A DNA stretch of 64,000 bases from Lamellibrachia satsuma (lineage: Eukaryota > Annelida > Polychaeta > Sabellida > Siboglinidae). A program made the position numbers and the translations under genes. The stretch covers positions 1,131,001-1,195,000 of the forward strand of contig BSQZ01000105.1 in the NCBI GenBank assembly GCA_033239005.1, written 5' to 3'. Below the pieces are notes generated by a model. It saw only the letters and a program-made list of their open reading frames with translations. It was not told the DNA's origin and made no database searches. Position 1 is the first letter of the stretch; each line of letters starts with the position of its first letter. Below, piece after piece: positions 53,350 through 64,000 of the stretch.

Positions 53350-55060
53350 TTCCTGCTCGAAAGTTTGAATGAGGCAAAACGTAGAATGGTACGCCTGTCT
53401 TTTGTGATACACCAAAGCCAATATTTGAAATGATGTGACTGAAATTAGGGCATTCGCGTAACTTTTGCATTTGCAGTGAAAGTACATGGCCAGGAATGCA
53501 CCAGCATTATATTGAACGTCGTGCTCACACCCGTGGGTGTTACATATGTCAAGTAATGTTTCTAGTCATTTGGCGGAAGGATCAAACATAATAAATCTTC
53601 TGCGTTTATCAGGTGATTAACCACTGATGTGCCAAGACTACAACCAATAGGTTGTCTGTGCCGTTGTACATTCAGATTGTCCATATAAATGTTAAAAAGT
53701 AAAGGGTGTAACTTCCCACCTTGCTTAGCACCGTTGCCCACTGAGAAGAACTCATTGTTGAGTACTCTTAAAATATATTCCATCGCGTTGTTCTAGTTTC
53801 ATTAAAAGCTTGTGTCGATTGATTGGATCAAATGCTTTTGAAGCATCAAGATAGGCGACATGCAGCAGAACCGTGTTTAGTGTAAAACCTTAGCAGTTCC
53901 TTAAATGCAAACATACATAGCTCCGTTCCATGTTTGAGCATAAACCCAAACTGATGTGGCGTAGTTTGCAAGTACGTATCCATTCTGTTGAATAAGACAG
54001 CATCTATTATCTTGGAACAGATGTTCGAGAAGCATATTGGCCTGTAATTGCCCTTTTCGGTTACGTTTATGCTTATCTTTGATAACCGGAATAATAACAT
54101 ACTTTTTTTATTGATTTTGGTATATAACCATGCACCAGGATAGAGGACACAAGACATATAATAGTACCACGAGTTGTGAGTCCGTGATCTTGATATGTTA
54201 AGCAGTAAGTCCATCCAGACCTAGTGACTTATTGCATGATAATTCATTAATAATATTCATTAGTTCACCTGCACCAATAGTCATTCCCGTGTTGTAAGTA
54301 ACGCAGTCAAGGTGAACTTTATCATATCGGCTGTCTTTCACACTTTTTAAAATATTTTCGTAGTGGTACTTCCACATTGACCCAATGTTTACATCGCCGT
54401 GGACACCTTCAATGTTCGTGGGAAGTTTTACTTTACAGTTCGTATGGTTCTTAATTTCCTTTCCAGAACTTACGATGATCCTTTTTGCATATCTTTTGTG
54501 CAATGCTATAAGCGATTTGTCCTTTTTACACTTTCTGATTGCATGCTTAAATTTAATTCTGGATAATTTCGTTATATTAAAAACTTCACCTTGTCTCTGT
54601 TTGTCTATCTCTCTCCAAAGCCAGTAAGCATCAAGAGCTGCACTGTGAAGATGTTTCACTTTCGCTCATTCCAGCTTGGTACAACATCATTCCAGCCTGG
54701 TACCACATCATTCCAGCCTGGTACCACATCATTCCAGCCTGGTACCACATCATGCTTAAAAGCATATTTATGATTTGACATAAGTGCATGACAATTGTAG
54801 TGACTACAATTGTAACAATTGGGATCATTGCATTTAACACCAGGTGGAACGGTCATTTTTATAAAGTTCTACCTTCGTGCATTCTTTATATGCATCAATA
54901 TCTCGTGGGAGTAGAGTGTCCCAATATATGACTTGCGTAATTTCGTAAGTGTCAACACTACTATTAACACATTCTGGAACAGCATCACTATCAATGCTGG
55001 ATGACACCTGGTGATGATCAGAATGAATACAATCATAGAGTACGGACATGTTAGTTACGC
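53350..55060 (-). pseudogene. Degenerate non-LTR reverse transcriptase
   Basis: Minus strand, 5' to 3': DHHQVSSSIDSD, DIDAYKECTKVELYK, CNDPNCYNCSHYNCHALMSN, KYAFKHDVVPGWN (expanded), HLHSAALDAYWLWREIDKQR, KFKHAIRKCKKDKSLIAL, ELSCNKSLGLDGL, GNYRPICFSNICSKIIDAVL, PHQFGFMLKHGTELCMFAFK, FFSVGNGAKQGGKLHPLLFN, VVNHLINAEDLLCLI. The catalytic block AEDL stands where (Y/F)ADD is expected. Several frame shifts. Same clade as the relic at 8099-8606. Confidence 0.75.
54668..54755 (-). repeat. 21-bp repeat inside the LINE ORF
   Basis: Four copies of CATTCCAGCCTGGTACCACA + T, encoding DVVPGWN on the minus strand, in frame with the LINE. Confidence 0.9.
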
Positions 55061-55261
55061 AGTCCTTAGCGTCAGCTCTGCCTGTCTAAATGGTCTAATC
55101 ATGATGTAGTTCCCCAGACAGATCTAACATATGTATGTGTGTGTATGTGTGTCTGCCGGGAGATTATCCTGATCACATACAGCCAATGAATATTCTCTGC
55201 TGAAATCAAGGATAATCAATAATTACAAGGCGCTCCCGCGAGCTGCGGACGGTGTCGACGA

Positions 55262-55455
55262 TGTTATGTATTCGTATTGTATACTAGTTTGATACAATAT
55301 CGGGTATGTTATACCCGATGACAACCCCTATATGTTTTGCCATTTTTGTGAGATCAATTTCCTGAGGATCAGCAAGTTCGCATAATAAACGTTCTGTGTT
55401 ACATTACACTCGTTGTGATATAGTATACGAAATATACAAACATAAGAACACAACA
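55262..55455 (+). repeat. 5' LTR
   Basis: TGTTATGTATTCGTATTGTA ... AAGAACACAACA. Contains CATAATAAACG, a likely polyadenylation signal, about 80 bp before its end. Confidence 0.93.
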
Positions 55456-55645
55456 TGGTGTCAGAAATACAACGGATGACAAATGAACTCTTGTCCACAT
55501 GTGAGTATACATGATAAGTCATAACGATGATCGAAAAAGCCGATGTTAGAAGATTTAAAATTGGTGCACGCCGCCCGAAATTGATAGCGAAAGAAGCCGA
55601 GTGACACTGAACTCGCACTGCCGCTATAACGAACAATCGTGAAAA

Positions 55646-57334
55646 ATGGAATCGTTTAAACCACCATGCCGTTTTAATCCAAATGCTGACGAGAACTTTG
55701 TGCAGGCGTCTAAAGACTGGAAAACTGAATTTACATTCTATCTGATTGCTGCCGAAAAAAGCGCAGTTGCCGATAATGTCAAAGTCGATATGCTACTGTG
55801 CGCGATGGGTCCACAATGGATCAAAGTGTACTCCAAATTCGACTGGAATGCGGAAGGTGACAAAGACAAGTTTGACTGTGTCATAGCAAACTTCGACAAA
55901 CACATTGAACCGAAAAAACTGTTAAAACGTTACATCACTAGATTTCAACAGCGTGTGCAGTCGCCCAATGAAAACGTAACAGATTTTATTCAAGCAGTCC
56001 GAGAACTCGCTTCGCATTGCGAATTCGGCGCTTTAGAAGAAAGTCAGGTGTGCGTGCAGATATCGAACGGTGTCCGAGACCCAAAGCTCAAAGAGAAGCT
56101 GTGGGAAGACGACCTGACGCTTACCCAAATTGTGAAGAAGTGCAATTTCTTCGATCAAGCAGCGCAAACGAGAAAGCTGACTGCAACTGAAACGCACATA
56201 CATGCTGTACGTGCACAGAGTGGGCGCAGCAAATCAAGAGGTGGAGGTCAACGCAGCGACAGAGGTCATGCCGAGAAGACGGGTCAAGGTCAACGATACG
56301 ACAGAGGTCATGCCGATAAGACGTATCAAGGTCAACTTCGAGCAGGAAGCAAGTACCGAGGCGCGTACCGTGGAGCACGCCCGCCGCCAGACGAAAGAAG
56401 TGGTGTCCGTTTTCAACTTCAGCTCGACTGTGGCGATTGTGGAACGTCACACGGTCCACAGCAGTGTCGCGCTTACCAACAAGTGTGCCACAAATGCGGA
56501 AAAACAGGACATTTTGCCCGCGTTTGCCGAGTTAGACAAGTGAACTATAGTCAGAACTCGACCCAGAGTTATGAACGTGATTATGGCTATGATTGCAAAC
56601 CACAAAGAGCATGCAAAATGAATAACGATATGTATGCGTTAAATATTCATCTGAACCGCTGTGTAACTAAGAGTGTGAACACCGCATCTAAATCGTTGTG
56701 GTCGATAGATCTGTCAATCAAAGATAAAGATTACGTGTCGTTTAAAATTGACACTGGTGCTGAATGTACAATTTTGTCCAGGAAGTCATACGATGAGATG
56801 CATACTAAGCCAGTGTTACAGCCGAGTAATGTGGCCATAGGAGGGTTGCTAGGAAGCCCAGCGAAATCGATGGGTACGATTGAACTGCCAGTATCATACA
56901 AAGGTAATGAGTACCAACTAGAATGTGAAGTCTTAGATGGCTACAATGTTCCTAACTTACTGTCAGAGTCAGATAGCATGAGAATGAATCTCATTAAGAG
57001 AATTGATCACACCGAGACAGAGGATAGAGGGGTAGACGGAGCAAAAGCTATCATTAAGAAGTACAATGATGTATTCCAAGGGGTTGGGAAGATTCCAGGG
57101 AAATATTTTCTCCATATTGACCCGAATGCTAAACCAGTTGCCCACCCTTCGAGACCAATTCCAGCTCCCCTTCGCGAACCTGCTAGACAGAAGTTAAATC
57201 AGCTCGTGGACATGGGTATCATAGAGAAAGTCCCAGTGGGAGAGCCAACGCCGTGGGTCAGTGCCTTGCATGTGGTAAACAAGAAATCCCCAGAGAGATG
57301 TGCGCATAACCATAGACCCGCAAGATCTCAATAG
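55646..57334 (+). pseudogene. Gag, protease and start of reverse transcriptase (gypsy)
   Basis: 562 codons open. Residues ~1-190 are a Gag capsid-like region; ~190-270 an Arg/Gly-rich stretch; a CCHC zinc knuckle CHKCGKTGHFARVC at ~283-296; aspartic protease motif IDTGAECTILS at ~368-378; then the RT N-terminal arm (TPWVSALHVVNKK). A frame shift near 57290 ends the ORF. Gag and protease share one frame. Confidence 0.88.
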
Positions 57335-57827
57335 AGCGTTGCTACGAGAGTATCACCCAATGTCGCCTATGTAGGAAATCACTACTCGTACAGACGGATC
57401 CAAGTGTTTCACAGTGTTGGATGCCAACATGGGTTACTTCCAGATCGAGTTAACTGAGGAGTCCCAGCAAGTACTGCAGAGATGTCGCGATAGAAACTTG
57501 AAGCTAAATCCTCGCAAGATGAAACTATGCACCAATGAAGTTGAGTACATAGGTCACAAGCTAATAGACAATGGTGTGAAGATCGGTGAAGACAAATTGA
57601 GAGCAGTGCTAGAGATGCCAGAACCATCGTCAATTGCACATGTCCAGACATTACTGGGAATGGTAACTTATACCTGTAAGTTCTTGCCAAATCTGTCTAT
57701 TGTCACAGAACCATTGAGATGTCTAATCAAGGAATCACATGAGCTTGGTTTCAGATTTCACTTTGACGAAGTTCACAGAGTTGAAGAAGCTGATGACAGA
57801 AGCTCCCGTATTGAGGTACTACAGTGA
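57335..57827 (+). pseudogene. Reverse transcriptase remnant lacking the catalytic core
   Basis: ITIDPQDLNRALLREY-like sequence, a TAG at ~57371, then LDANMGYFQIELTEES. This is followed immediately, near 57470, by VLQRCRDRNLKLNPRKMKLC. The ~80 residues normally between these blocks, including the YxDD active site, are absent. The rest (GHKLIDNGVKIGEDKLRAV, LLGMVTYTCKFLPNLS) is the usual thumb/connection region. Confidence 0.85.
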
Positions 57828-59652
57828 TGACGAGCATATCACTATCTCCTGCGATGCATCACAAGCAGGAATTGGAGCAGTTCTGATGCAAAATGGACGT
57901 CTCATTGCCTATGCACCCAAGTCATTGACCAGTGCAGAATACGCATACGCACAAGTAGAGAAGGAGTTACTAGCGATCGTGTTTCACTCATACGTATATG
58001 GACGCTCAGACATCACAGTGGAGACTGATCACTTGCCACTGGTGAGAATACTCGAGAAACCACTTCATCTTGTACCATTGCGTCTGCAGAAGATGAAGAT
58101 GACGTTGCAACACTACTCGTTCACGGTAGTAGGAAAATCAGGGAAAAACATTCCTGTGGCGGATGCTCTGAGTAGAGCGTATCTACAAGACACATATGAA
58201 GACTTGTTGACAGACGAGAACAACTTCAACGTGTATGCTGCAGAAGTCCGTGGATCAACAGCATTCAGTGACACCCGAATGACTGAACTGAACAGAGAGT
58301 CGAGACTGGACACTGAGCTCCAAAGACTGAAAGACGTGATCCATACAGGCTGGCCAAGACATAAACATGAACTACACCCCGATGTCAGACCATTCTACGA
58401 CTCCCGAGAAGAACTCTCAGTGCTAGACGAGATCGTGTTCAAAGGTGATCGAGTTGTAGTGCCAACTGCGATGCGGAAAGTTGTGTTGAAGAACATACAC
58501 GAAAGTCACTTGGGAATAGTGAGATGTAAACAACTAGCAAGGGATGTTGTATACTGGCCTGGAATGAATTCGCAAATTGAAGACATGATTTCCAACTGTT
58601 CCACATGCCAAGAAAAAAGACGGTGTCAACAGAAAGAACCGCTAATGTCGAGTGAAGTTCCAACAGGTCCGTGGAAAATACTAGCAACAGATTTGTTGTA
58701 CTGCAATGGAACAACCTATCTGGTCACCATCGACTATTATTCCGAGTACATCGACGTAGAAGAGTTGAAAGATGACTCGTACAGTTCAACAGTCGTTGAG
58801 AGACTGGCGAAGCTCTTCTCAATGCACGGAATACCGGAGAAGTTACTATCCGACAACGGTCCTCAATTCAGCAGTCATCACTTCGCACAGTTCGCAACTG
58901 AATGGAACTTTAAACACATCACAACAAGTCCAACCATGCATCAAGCTAACGGGATGGTTGAACGAGCAAACCAAACAGTCAGGAGAATGATAGAGAAGAT
59001 TAGAGGAGACAAAGTCCAGATGTGTGCAGGCTTACTGAACCTGAGAAATACGTCGAGAACAGCAGAAGCCGGTTCACCAGCACAGAGACTGATGGGAAGA
59101 AGAACAGCTACGAAGCTGCCCACCAGTGACCAGCTGTTACAGCCAAAGACTATCGAGACTGAGAGAATAAGAGAGACGTTACAGACGAACAGAGACAGAG
59201 CGAAACTGTACTATGACAGAAACGCGAAACCATTGCAGGACTTGAGAGCAGGTAACAACATAAGAGTCAGAGATGGGAAGATGTGGAAACCAGCACTGAT
59301 GCTACCACAAGAACAACAACCGCCACACCCCAGGTCCTACAACTTGCAAGCCGAGTCAGGAAATGTGTGGAGAAGAAATCGTAAGGATATACTGAAGACC
59401 AAGGAGCGAGAGATGAGCTACCGTCGCGATCCTGTGCAGTATGAGGATCCGGAGACAAAGATCCCAAACCCAATCCCTCCTGCCCTACAGACAAACCCTC
59501 CAAGTCCCGAGAGAAAGTCACATCCAATACCTGAGTTACCTAAATGTTTCACACCTGAGATAGTCCCACAAACCAATGTAACGGGATCGAGAACCAGGTC
59601 GGGTAGAGAAACAGTTCGACCAGCCAAGTTCAGAGATTATGATATGTCATAA
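57739..59652 (+). pseudogene. RNase H and integrase (gypsy), open frame
   Basis: 637 codons open. RNase H: ISCDASQAGIGAVLMQNG, YAQVEKELLAIVF, TDHLPL. Integrase: HHCC zinc domain (H-ESHLGIVRCK...C-STCQ), catalytic triad in LATDLLYCNG, LSDNGPQFSSHHF and NGMVERANQTV, then a C-terminal domain and a Pro-rich tail. Intact here, but the element lacks a working RT. The first ~20 codons belong to an overlapping frame. Confidence 0.9.
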
Positions 59653-59851
59653 TTCATAGCTAGTACAATGTTTGATTAGGATTTATGATAATGTAATTTG
59701 ACATTGTTCGCATAGCATGTAACACAGTATAATTTGATGTTCACAGGGATTGTTCTCATAGTTGTAACGTTGGCGTAGATGTAGAACAGACAGACATAGC
59801 ATTGTCAGAACTTGTAGCTTTATTAGTATTTGTTGTTGCAACAAAGGGAGG

Positions 59852-60045
59852 TGTTATGTATTCGTATTGTATACTAGCTTGATACAGTATCGGGTATGTT
59901 ATACCCGATAACAACCCCTATATGCTTTGCCATTTTTGTGAGATCAACTTCCCGAGGATCAGCACGTTCGCATAATAAACATTCTATGTTACATTACACT
60001 CGTTGTGATATAGTATACGAAATATACAAACATAAGAACATAACA
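59852..60045 (+). repeat. 3' LTR
   Basis: TGTTATGTATTCGTATTGTA ... AAGAACATAACA, same length as the 5' copy, directly after the polypurine tract. Confidence 0.93.
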
Positions 60046-60050
60046 GACGA

Positions 60051-61650
60051 CGGCCCTGTCGCAGCCCGAGTTTCTTGATGAAGTCACACTCGTATTGGCC
60101 CCTTCAATATCGGTAGATGGAAAGTGGTCAACACACAGCTTTACTAAAGTGTCGTACACCATGACGTTCATTTTGTTGAAGAGGTAGCATAATATGCCAT
60201 TGCATATAATTTGCAAGAGGTCATCAGGTTACATTTCAGCAACGCACTGTCGCCGGCTCGTTGAACTGCAGTTCGTAATGTGATAGAGTCATTGTTCTCT
60301 GGCTCGCAACGGTCGTACAGCTAATTCGTTCGAGCGTGACCAGGCGTTTCCGAACGCGGCTCACGGTAACTTGGGCACAACGCTAAACACATGTATCGTA
60401 GACGGTTACAGGTTGAAGACAATTAGCAGTAATGGGCGATAAATCAGTTACTGATCATCAATAGTCCAGCAAGTGCACATTGTAAGAAGAAATTTCTCTG
60501 TCAGTATACCACCGGAATCACAACACCGTCAAGGTCACATATGCAGTTGTGTAGATCCGTACTTTAATTTTTCACGGACAATATCGTGTAAAATATCAGA
60601 TCTCAAATTCAACGCTGGTGACTTGCTGCCATCTTTTTTTAATGTATGGTTTAGATAAAGGGTTTACCATCTACCCAAGAGGGCCAAAACATTTTACACA
60701 ATTGGTCAGTAACTGTACATGTTTGAATTGTCGAAAGAACGTAAATAACGTGGATTTACCGAAATACCTAACCCCGACACTGACCCTAATCCTAACTAAG
60801 GTGTTGCTTATTAATAAAACTGTAAATATGTCATAACTTTAGTCTAAATGCTACAGCTACGGCATTCTTAACAACACAATCTATAGAACGTGTGTAGAAC
60901 ATTCTGTAGGATTTTTGCGGACACAGCTGTGTAGAATTCGGAAAATATTATATAGAATTTAGATCGAATAGTCTATAACATTGTTTTTCTGAATATTCTA
61001 TAGGACATAGCTATACAATGTGTAGTTTCTATCGTTTTCTATACATTTTCTGCTGTGCTATGTAGAATTCTATACAAGTTTTTTTTTACAGATTTTTTAT
61101 GTTTTTTTGCTAAGGACAATGCCGTAGCTTTAGTCACTGACGTGGCGATTAAGGTTACAACACGTTTGTACCATAATTTTAACCACTTCCGGTACTAAGT
61201 GGCCTGTAGACTCACCTTTGTGCGAGTTATTGCAGATCCCAGTCGAATCCAGTCGATGCTCTTACATAACCAGCATTCACACACGTGAACGGTTTAGTGT
61301 ATAGGACGTCTCTCGGTGTCAATGCTACAACGACGTATAATATTATGATAGCACAGACACGAATTATTTAACCATCATTTGTCTTGCCGCGAGAAAATAT
61401 CTGGTTACAATAGCCAAGTGAACACGTGTGATTAACTAGTATGTCTGAGTTTACAGTTTTGACATGGATGCGTAAAATAGTTTTATACAAAAACTACTAT
61501 CGTCGCGTTTCTATTTAAATTTTAACACAAACCACAATTGTATGCAAATGAAATTGATAATTTCTTGACAAACAATAGGAGCCTAGGTGTGATCTGTGGA
61601 GATATTCTTTCGTGAGTTTCTGCATTCCCACGGGAACAACAACTCGATCT
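60051..61650. other. Unassigned sequence right of the LTR element
   Basis: The sequence before 55257 and after 60050 was contiguous before the LTR element inserted (both sides GC-richer near the junction). No protein domain recognised. 60880-61080 has repeated TATAGAAY words. Confidence 0.35.
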
Positions 61651-61699
61651 CCGCGGTATATCAGTTCATAGTTCACAGCGAGTTCATCTCATGCTGAAG

Positions 61700-62750
61700 T
61701 GTGCATGGATGCTGGTAAGTACTTCTCTTATCGTCTCTGGCCAAACTCGCTGTATCACGTGTTTCAGCGTCTACAATGTTTCATCCTCGTCCGTGCAAGT
61801 ATTGAACATCTTCATGCGTTCTGTGCTGATCGGTAGAGGTCACAGCATTCACCGCACTAAAGTTATCGGTACTTCCATTGTGGTACGACCGTTTATAGTG
61901 TATACGCAGTGTACATCTTTTCCCCCTTGCGATATACATCAGGGTCGTACTGCAGCATACGAAGGAACGTTCATTGCAATCTCCTTGAGGCTTTGTGTAG
62001 GTTTTTTGAACGATCATTTCTAGAGGCTTATGCTCACTGTGTACGGTTGTTCTTCTCCCAAACGTATACTGGTGGAAACGTTCCAACGCGAACACAATGA
62101 ACGCACACTCTTTCTTTTGATGGGCTCCATAGCGTTTGAGAGGCCAGGCAGGAACTTCGATAAGTGTCATACCGTTCCCTGTAACCTCTGGATTCCCTTC
62201 ACATCTGCAGGGTTTTCCGTCTTGAGGATTGCCTCTATCTTCCTATCGTCAGGTTTCAAACCTTCACTGGTGACACGGTATCCCATGAAGTTTACCTCTT
62301 TCAGCATGAACTCACATTTCTTCCTGTTCAGCTCCATGCCTGTTTTTCGACACCTTTAGTCTCAGCTTCTTGTCATGATCTTCTTCATCACGCCCAAACA
62401 TCACTGTGTCGTCGGCGACCCAGACGACTCCGTCCAGTTCCTCCAGAGTCTAGTTTAATTTCCTCTGGAAGATCTCTGCACTGACATTCATTGTATCTAC
62501 CAAACGGCGTTATGACGGTGGTGAGCAGACTGCTCTCATGGTCTAGTTCACAGTGCCAGTACCCCGATTGTAAGTCTACCATTGACAGGATTCTTGCTGT
62601 TGACATTTCTGGTAGGACCTCTTCCATTGTCGGCAATGAGTACAATTCACGTTGTAGAACTTTGCTTACTGGTCTCGGATCGATGCATACTCTTAGTGAC
62701 ACGTCCTGCTTTGTCTGGACTGAGATTCAGTTGCACCACTCTGTAGGCTC
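61700..62750 (-). pseudogene. Second gypsy-type RT-RNase H fragment
   Basis: Minus strand, 5' to 3': LRVCIDPRPVSKVLQRELYS, MVDLQSGYWHCELDHESSLL, TVITPFGRY; after shifts LDGVVWVADDTVMFGRDEED (catalytic VADD); NRKKCEFMLKEVNFMGYRVT; then RNase H KKECAFIVFALERFHQYTFG and SEHKPLEMI. No LTRs found. It differs from the element at 55-60 kb and runs the opposite way. Confidence 0.8.
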
Positions 62751-62939
62751 GACGATAGTAGTACTGGCTATTTCAGTAGTCTAGTTTGAAAGCAATTTGA
62801 AACAGTCATAATTCACTGTTGTCAGTTCCTATCTGCTGCCTGTCGTTCAAGTTTCCTTCCACTACTTCAAACCATACGAAGTAATTCTTCTTGGTAACCG
62901 CCCAATATTTGATGCAATTTTATGAGCCCCAATGTACCG

Positions 62940-63830
62940 GAATGTCTTCCGTGTACCAAAGGCGTTCAACAGTACAACTACGTTCGAATAGTAACTTACT
63001 TGTATCCTTGGGCTACACACTCATCATGGGTGCATGGCTCTAGTTTGGTGAATTTCACACTTGTGTCAAAGGTTGACGCAAACTCCTTCCCATCAGGTGG
63101 TGTTTCCTTTCCGATGTGATCGACCAGGAAGTTGAACAGCTCTTTTTTGTTGGACTCAACCTGGAGGAATTACTGCCACTTTCTAGGAAGTGATGTTGTT
63201 GCCATAACCCGTCTACGTTGCCCGGTTCCTCTACTTGTTCGAGTGCTTTGTTGATTGTGTTCTTGATATAGCAGTTTACCTATTTCAGGACCATACACCT
63301 GAGTAGCGCGACTGGATTATCGGTGAATCCCACTGCCCCTCCATCTCCCTTTATGACCTCATTCAGCTGTTCGTGGTTTTGATCCAGTGCCATTGATGAG
63401 ACGGTGTGTCTTGTCTTTTGCACAGTGAAGTGAATAAAGCGGTAAACACTTGTGTCCTTCAACTGGATCATGTTTGTGATATGGACTGGCACCCACCTTG
63501 CGTAGTGCGTACGATCCATGGCAAATAACCACGGGGCCAACGTTCCGATCATTTCCAGATACAACTGGAAGTTATCTTCCCTCAGAGATCTCACAAACTG
63601 CATGACAAGGAGCTCGAGTGAGATTGTCCTATAGTATAGGAACTGTTGCGAACTTCAGACTGTGCTTTGTACCATTCACGGGATGTAGGCAGGGCATCGT
63701 CGGCAAGATGCATGTCAAGATACTGTTGGTACGCAGCTCTCTGTAGACCACTGAGACTAGCGGCTGTTACATGATGGGCCCATCTTGTCCGTGTCCGCCC
63801 TCCAGATTGGAGTTTGCCCTACCTGACGTT
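62940..63830 (-). pseudogene. Degenerate copy of an uncharacterised repeat-borne invertebrate ORF
   Basis: Minus strand pieces in order: NITTSGRANSNLEGGHGQ-like, LQRAAYQQYLDMHLADDALP, SREWYKAQSEVRNSS, MQFVRSLREDNFQLYLEMIG, LAPWLFAMDRTHYARWVPVH, SSMALDQNHEQLNEVIKGDG, GAVGFTDNPVALLRCMV, then KKELFNFLVDHIGKETPPDG and LEPCTHDECVAQG. I recall similar conserved blocks (YARWxPVH, HEQxNxxxKGDGGAVG, APCTHEEADTR) in many unannotated invertebrate repeat proteins. Function unknown. Confidence 0.55.
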
Positions 63831-64000
63831 GTTATATTTGCTTCGACCAGAGAACTTGACCACCTACTACCATCAAGCCAGTCACCTACTGCGATTTGTT
63901 TTTCATGCTATGTTGTCGTGCATTTCAGGCTAAATTATGCTGATAAATGATCATGTAATTGCGTACCCGTCGACTTCGTGCATCACCCAAATCCGTGACA
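63831..64000. other. Right edge, nothing assigned
   Basis: No recognisable coding or repeat signal in the last 170 bases. Confidence 0.3.

Larger units (their letters stand above)
55257..60050 (+). mobile_element. Ty3/gypsy LTR retrotransposon with target duplication
   Basis: GACGA at 55257-55261 and 60046-60050. LTRs at 55262-55455 and 59852-60045, both 194 bp, TG...CA, differing at 10 positions (9 transitions; ~5 per cent). Primer-binding-site-like TGGTGTCAGAA follows the 5' LTR directly, and a purine tract AACAAAGGGAGG precedes the 3' LTR. Internal genes: Gag-protease-RT start, RNase H-integrase. No envelope-like ORF. Confidence 0.93.

Noticed and set aside
57739..59652. A domesticated integrase host gene
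   Set aside because: It sits between matching LTRs with a target duplication, so it is part of a recognisable element; no sign of an independent promoter.

Overview
This window is nuclear DNA of an invertebrate animal, most likely a mollusc or another lophotrochozoan. The evidence is split genes with conventional introns, AT-rich intergenic sequence, CR1/jockey and RTE-type LINEs, a tRNA-derived SINE, Tc1/mariner, hAT-like and gypsy elements, and many minisatellites. No bacterial or organellar signature is seen. The species cannot be fixed from the sequence alone.

Three host genes are supported. (1) Minus strand, 13972 down past the left edge: the first six coding exons of gephyrin (MogA/MoaB-like G domain, 151 codons, every junction in phase). 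(2) Plus strand, 15276-36834: a complete two-pore channel of TPC3 type in 19 coding exons that join in frame into 778 residues. Its intron 15 is a minor-spliceosome AT-AC intron. The two genes are head to head, with 1.3 kb between their start codons. (3) Minus strand, 41130-39649: an intronless type II membrane protein resembling NXPE/PC-esterase proteins, tail to tail with the channel.

The rest is mostly repeats. Gephyrin introns 1 and 2 hold a long-inverted-repeat MITE, several LINE fragments (one with a 13-bp target duplication) and a nearly full-length CR1-like LINE at 9157-13165. The channel's introns carry at least nine tandem arrays, a hairpin element, two MITEs and a whole but dead Tc1 element. 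The most striking array (17632-19318) is built from the gene's own 3' splice site plus the first ~36 bases of exon 5. It forms twelve decoy acceptors in front of the real exon and was later split by two MITEs. Another repeat family (25975-26360 and 33930-35330) carries two different internal arrays in a fixed order.

From 41.4 kb to the right edge is a transposon graveyard. A LINE (41629-51350) carries in its ORF1 a 66-bp, 22-codon unit repeated about 33 times. A 4.7-kb CR1 element (41811-46512) sits inside that array in exact register. Further right are degenerate LINE pieces, an uninterrupted (CAG)59 tract, a gypsy LTR retrotransposon (55262-60045) with 194-bp LTRs and GACGA target duplications that lacks the reverse-transcriptase catalytic core, a second gypsy fragment on the minus strand, and the ruin of an uncharacterised repeat-borne ORF at the right edge.

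I found no operon-like defence or CRISPR system. The unusual biology here is coding or splice-site sequence turned into tandem arrays, in both a host gene and retrotransposon ORFs.
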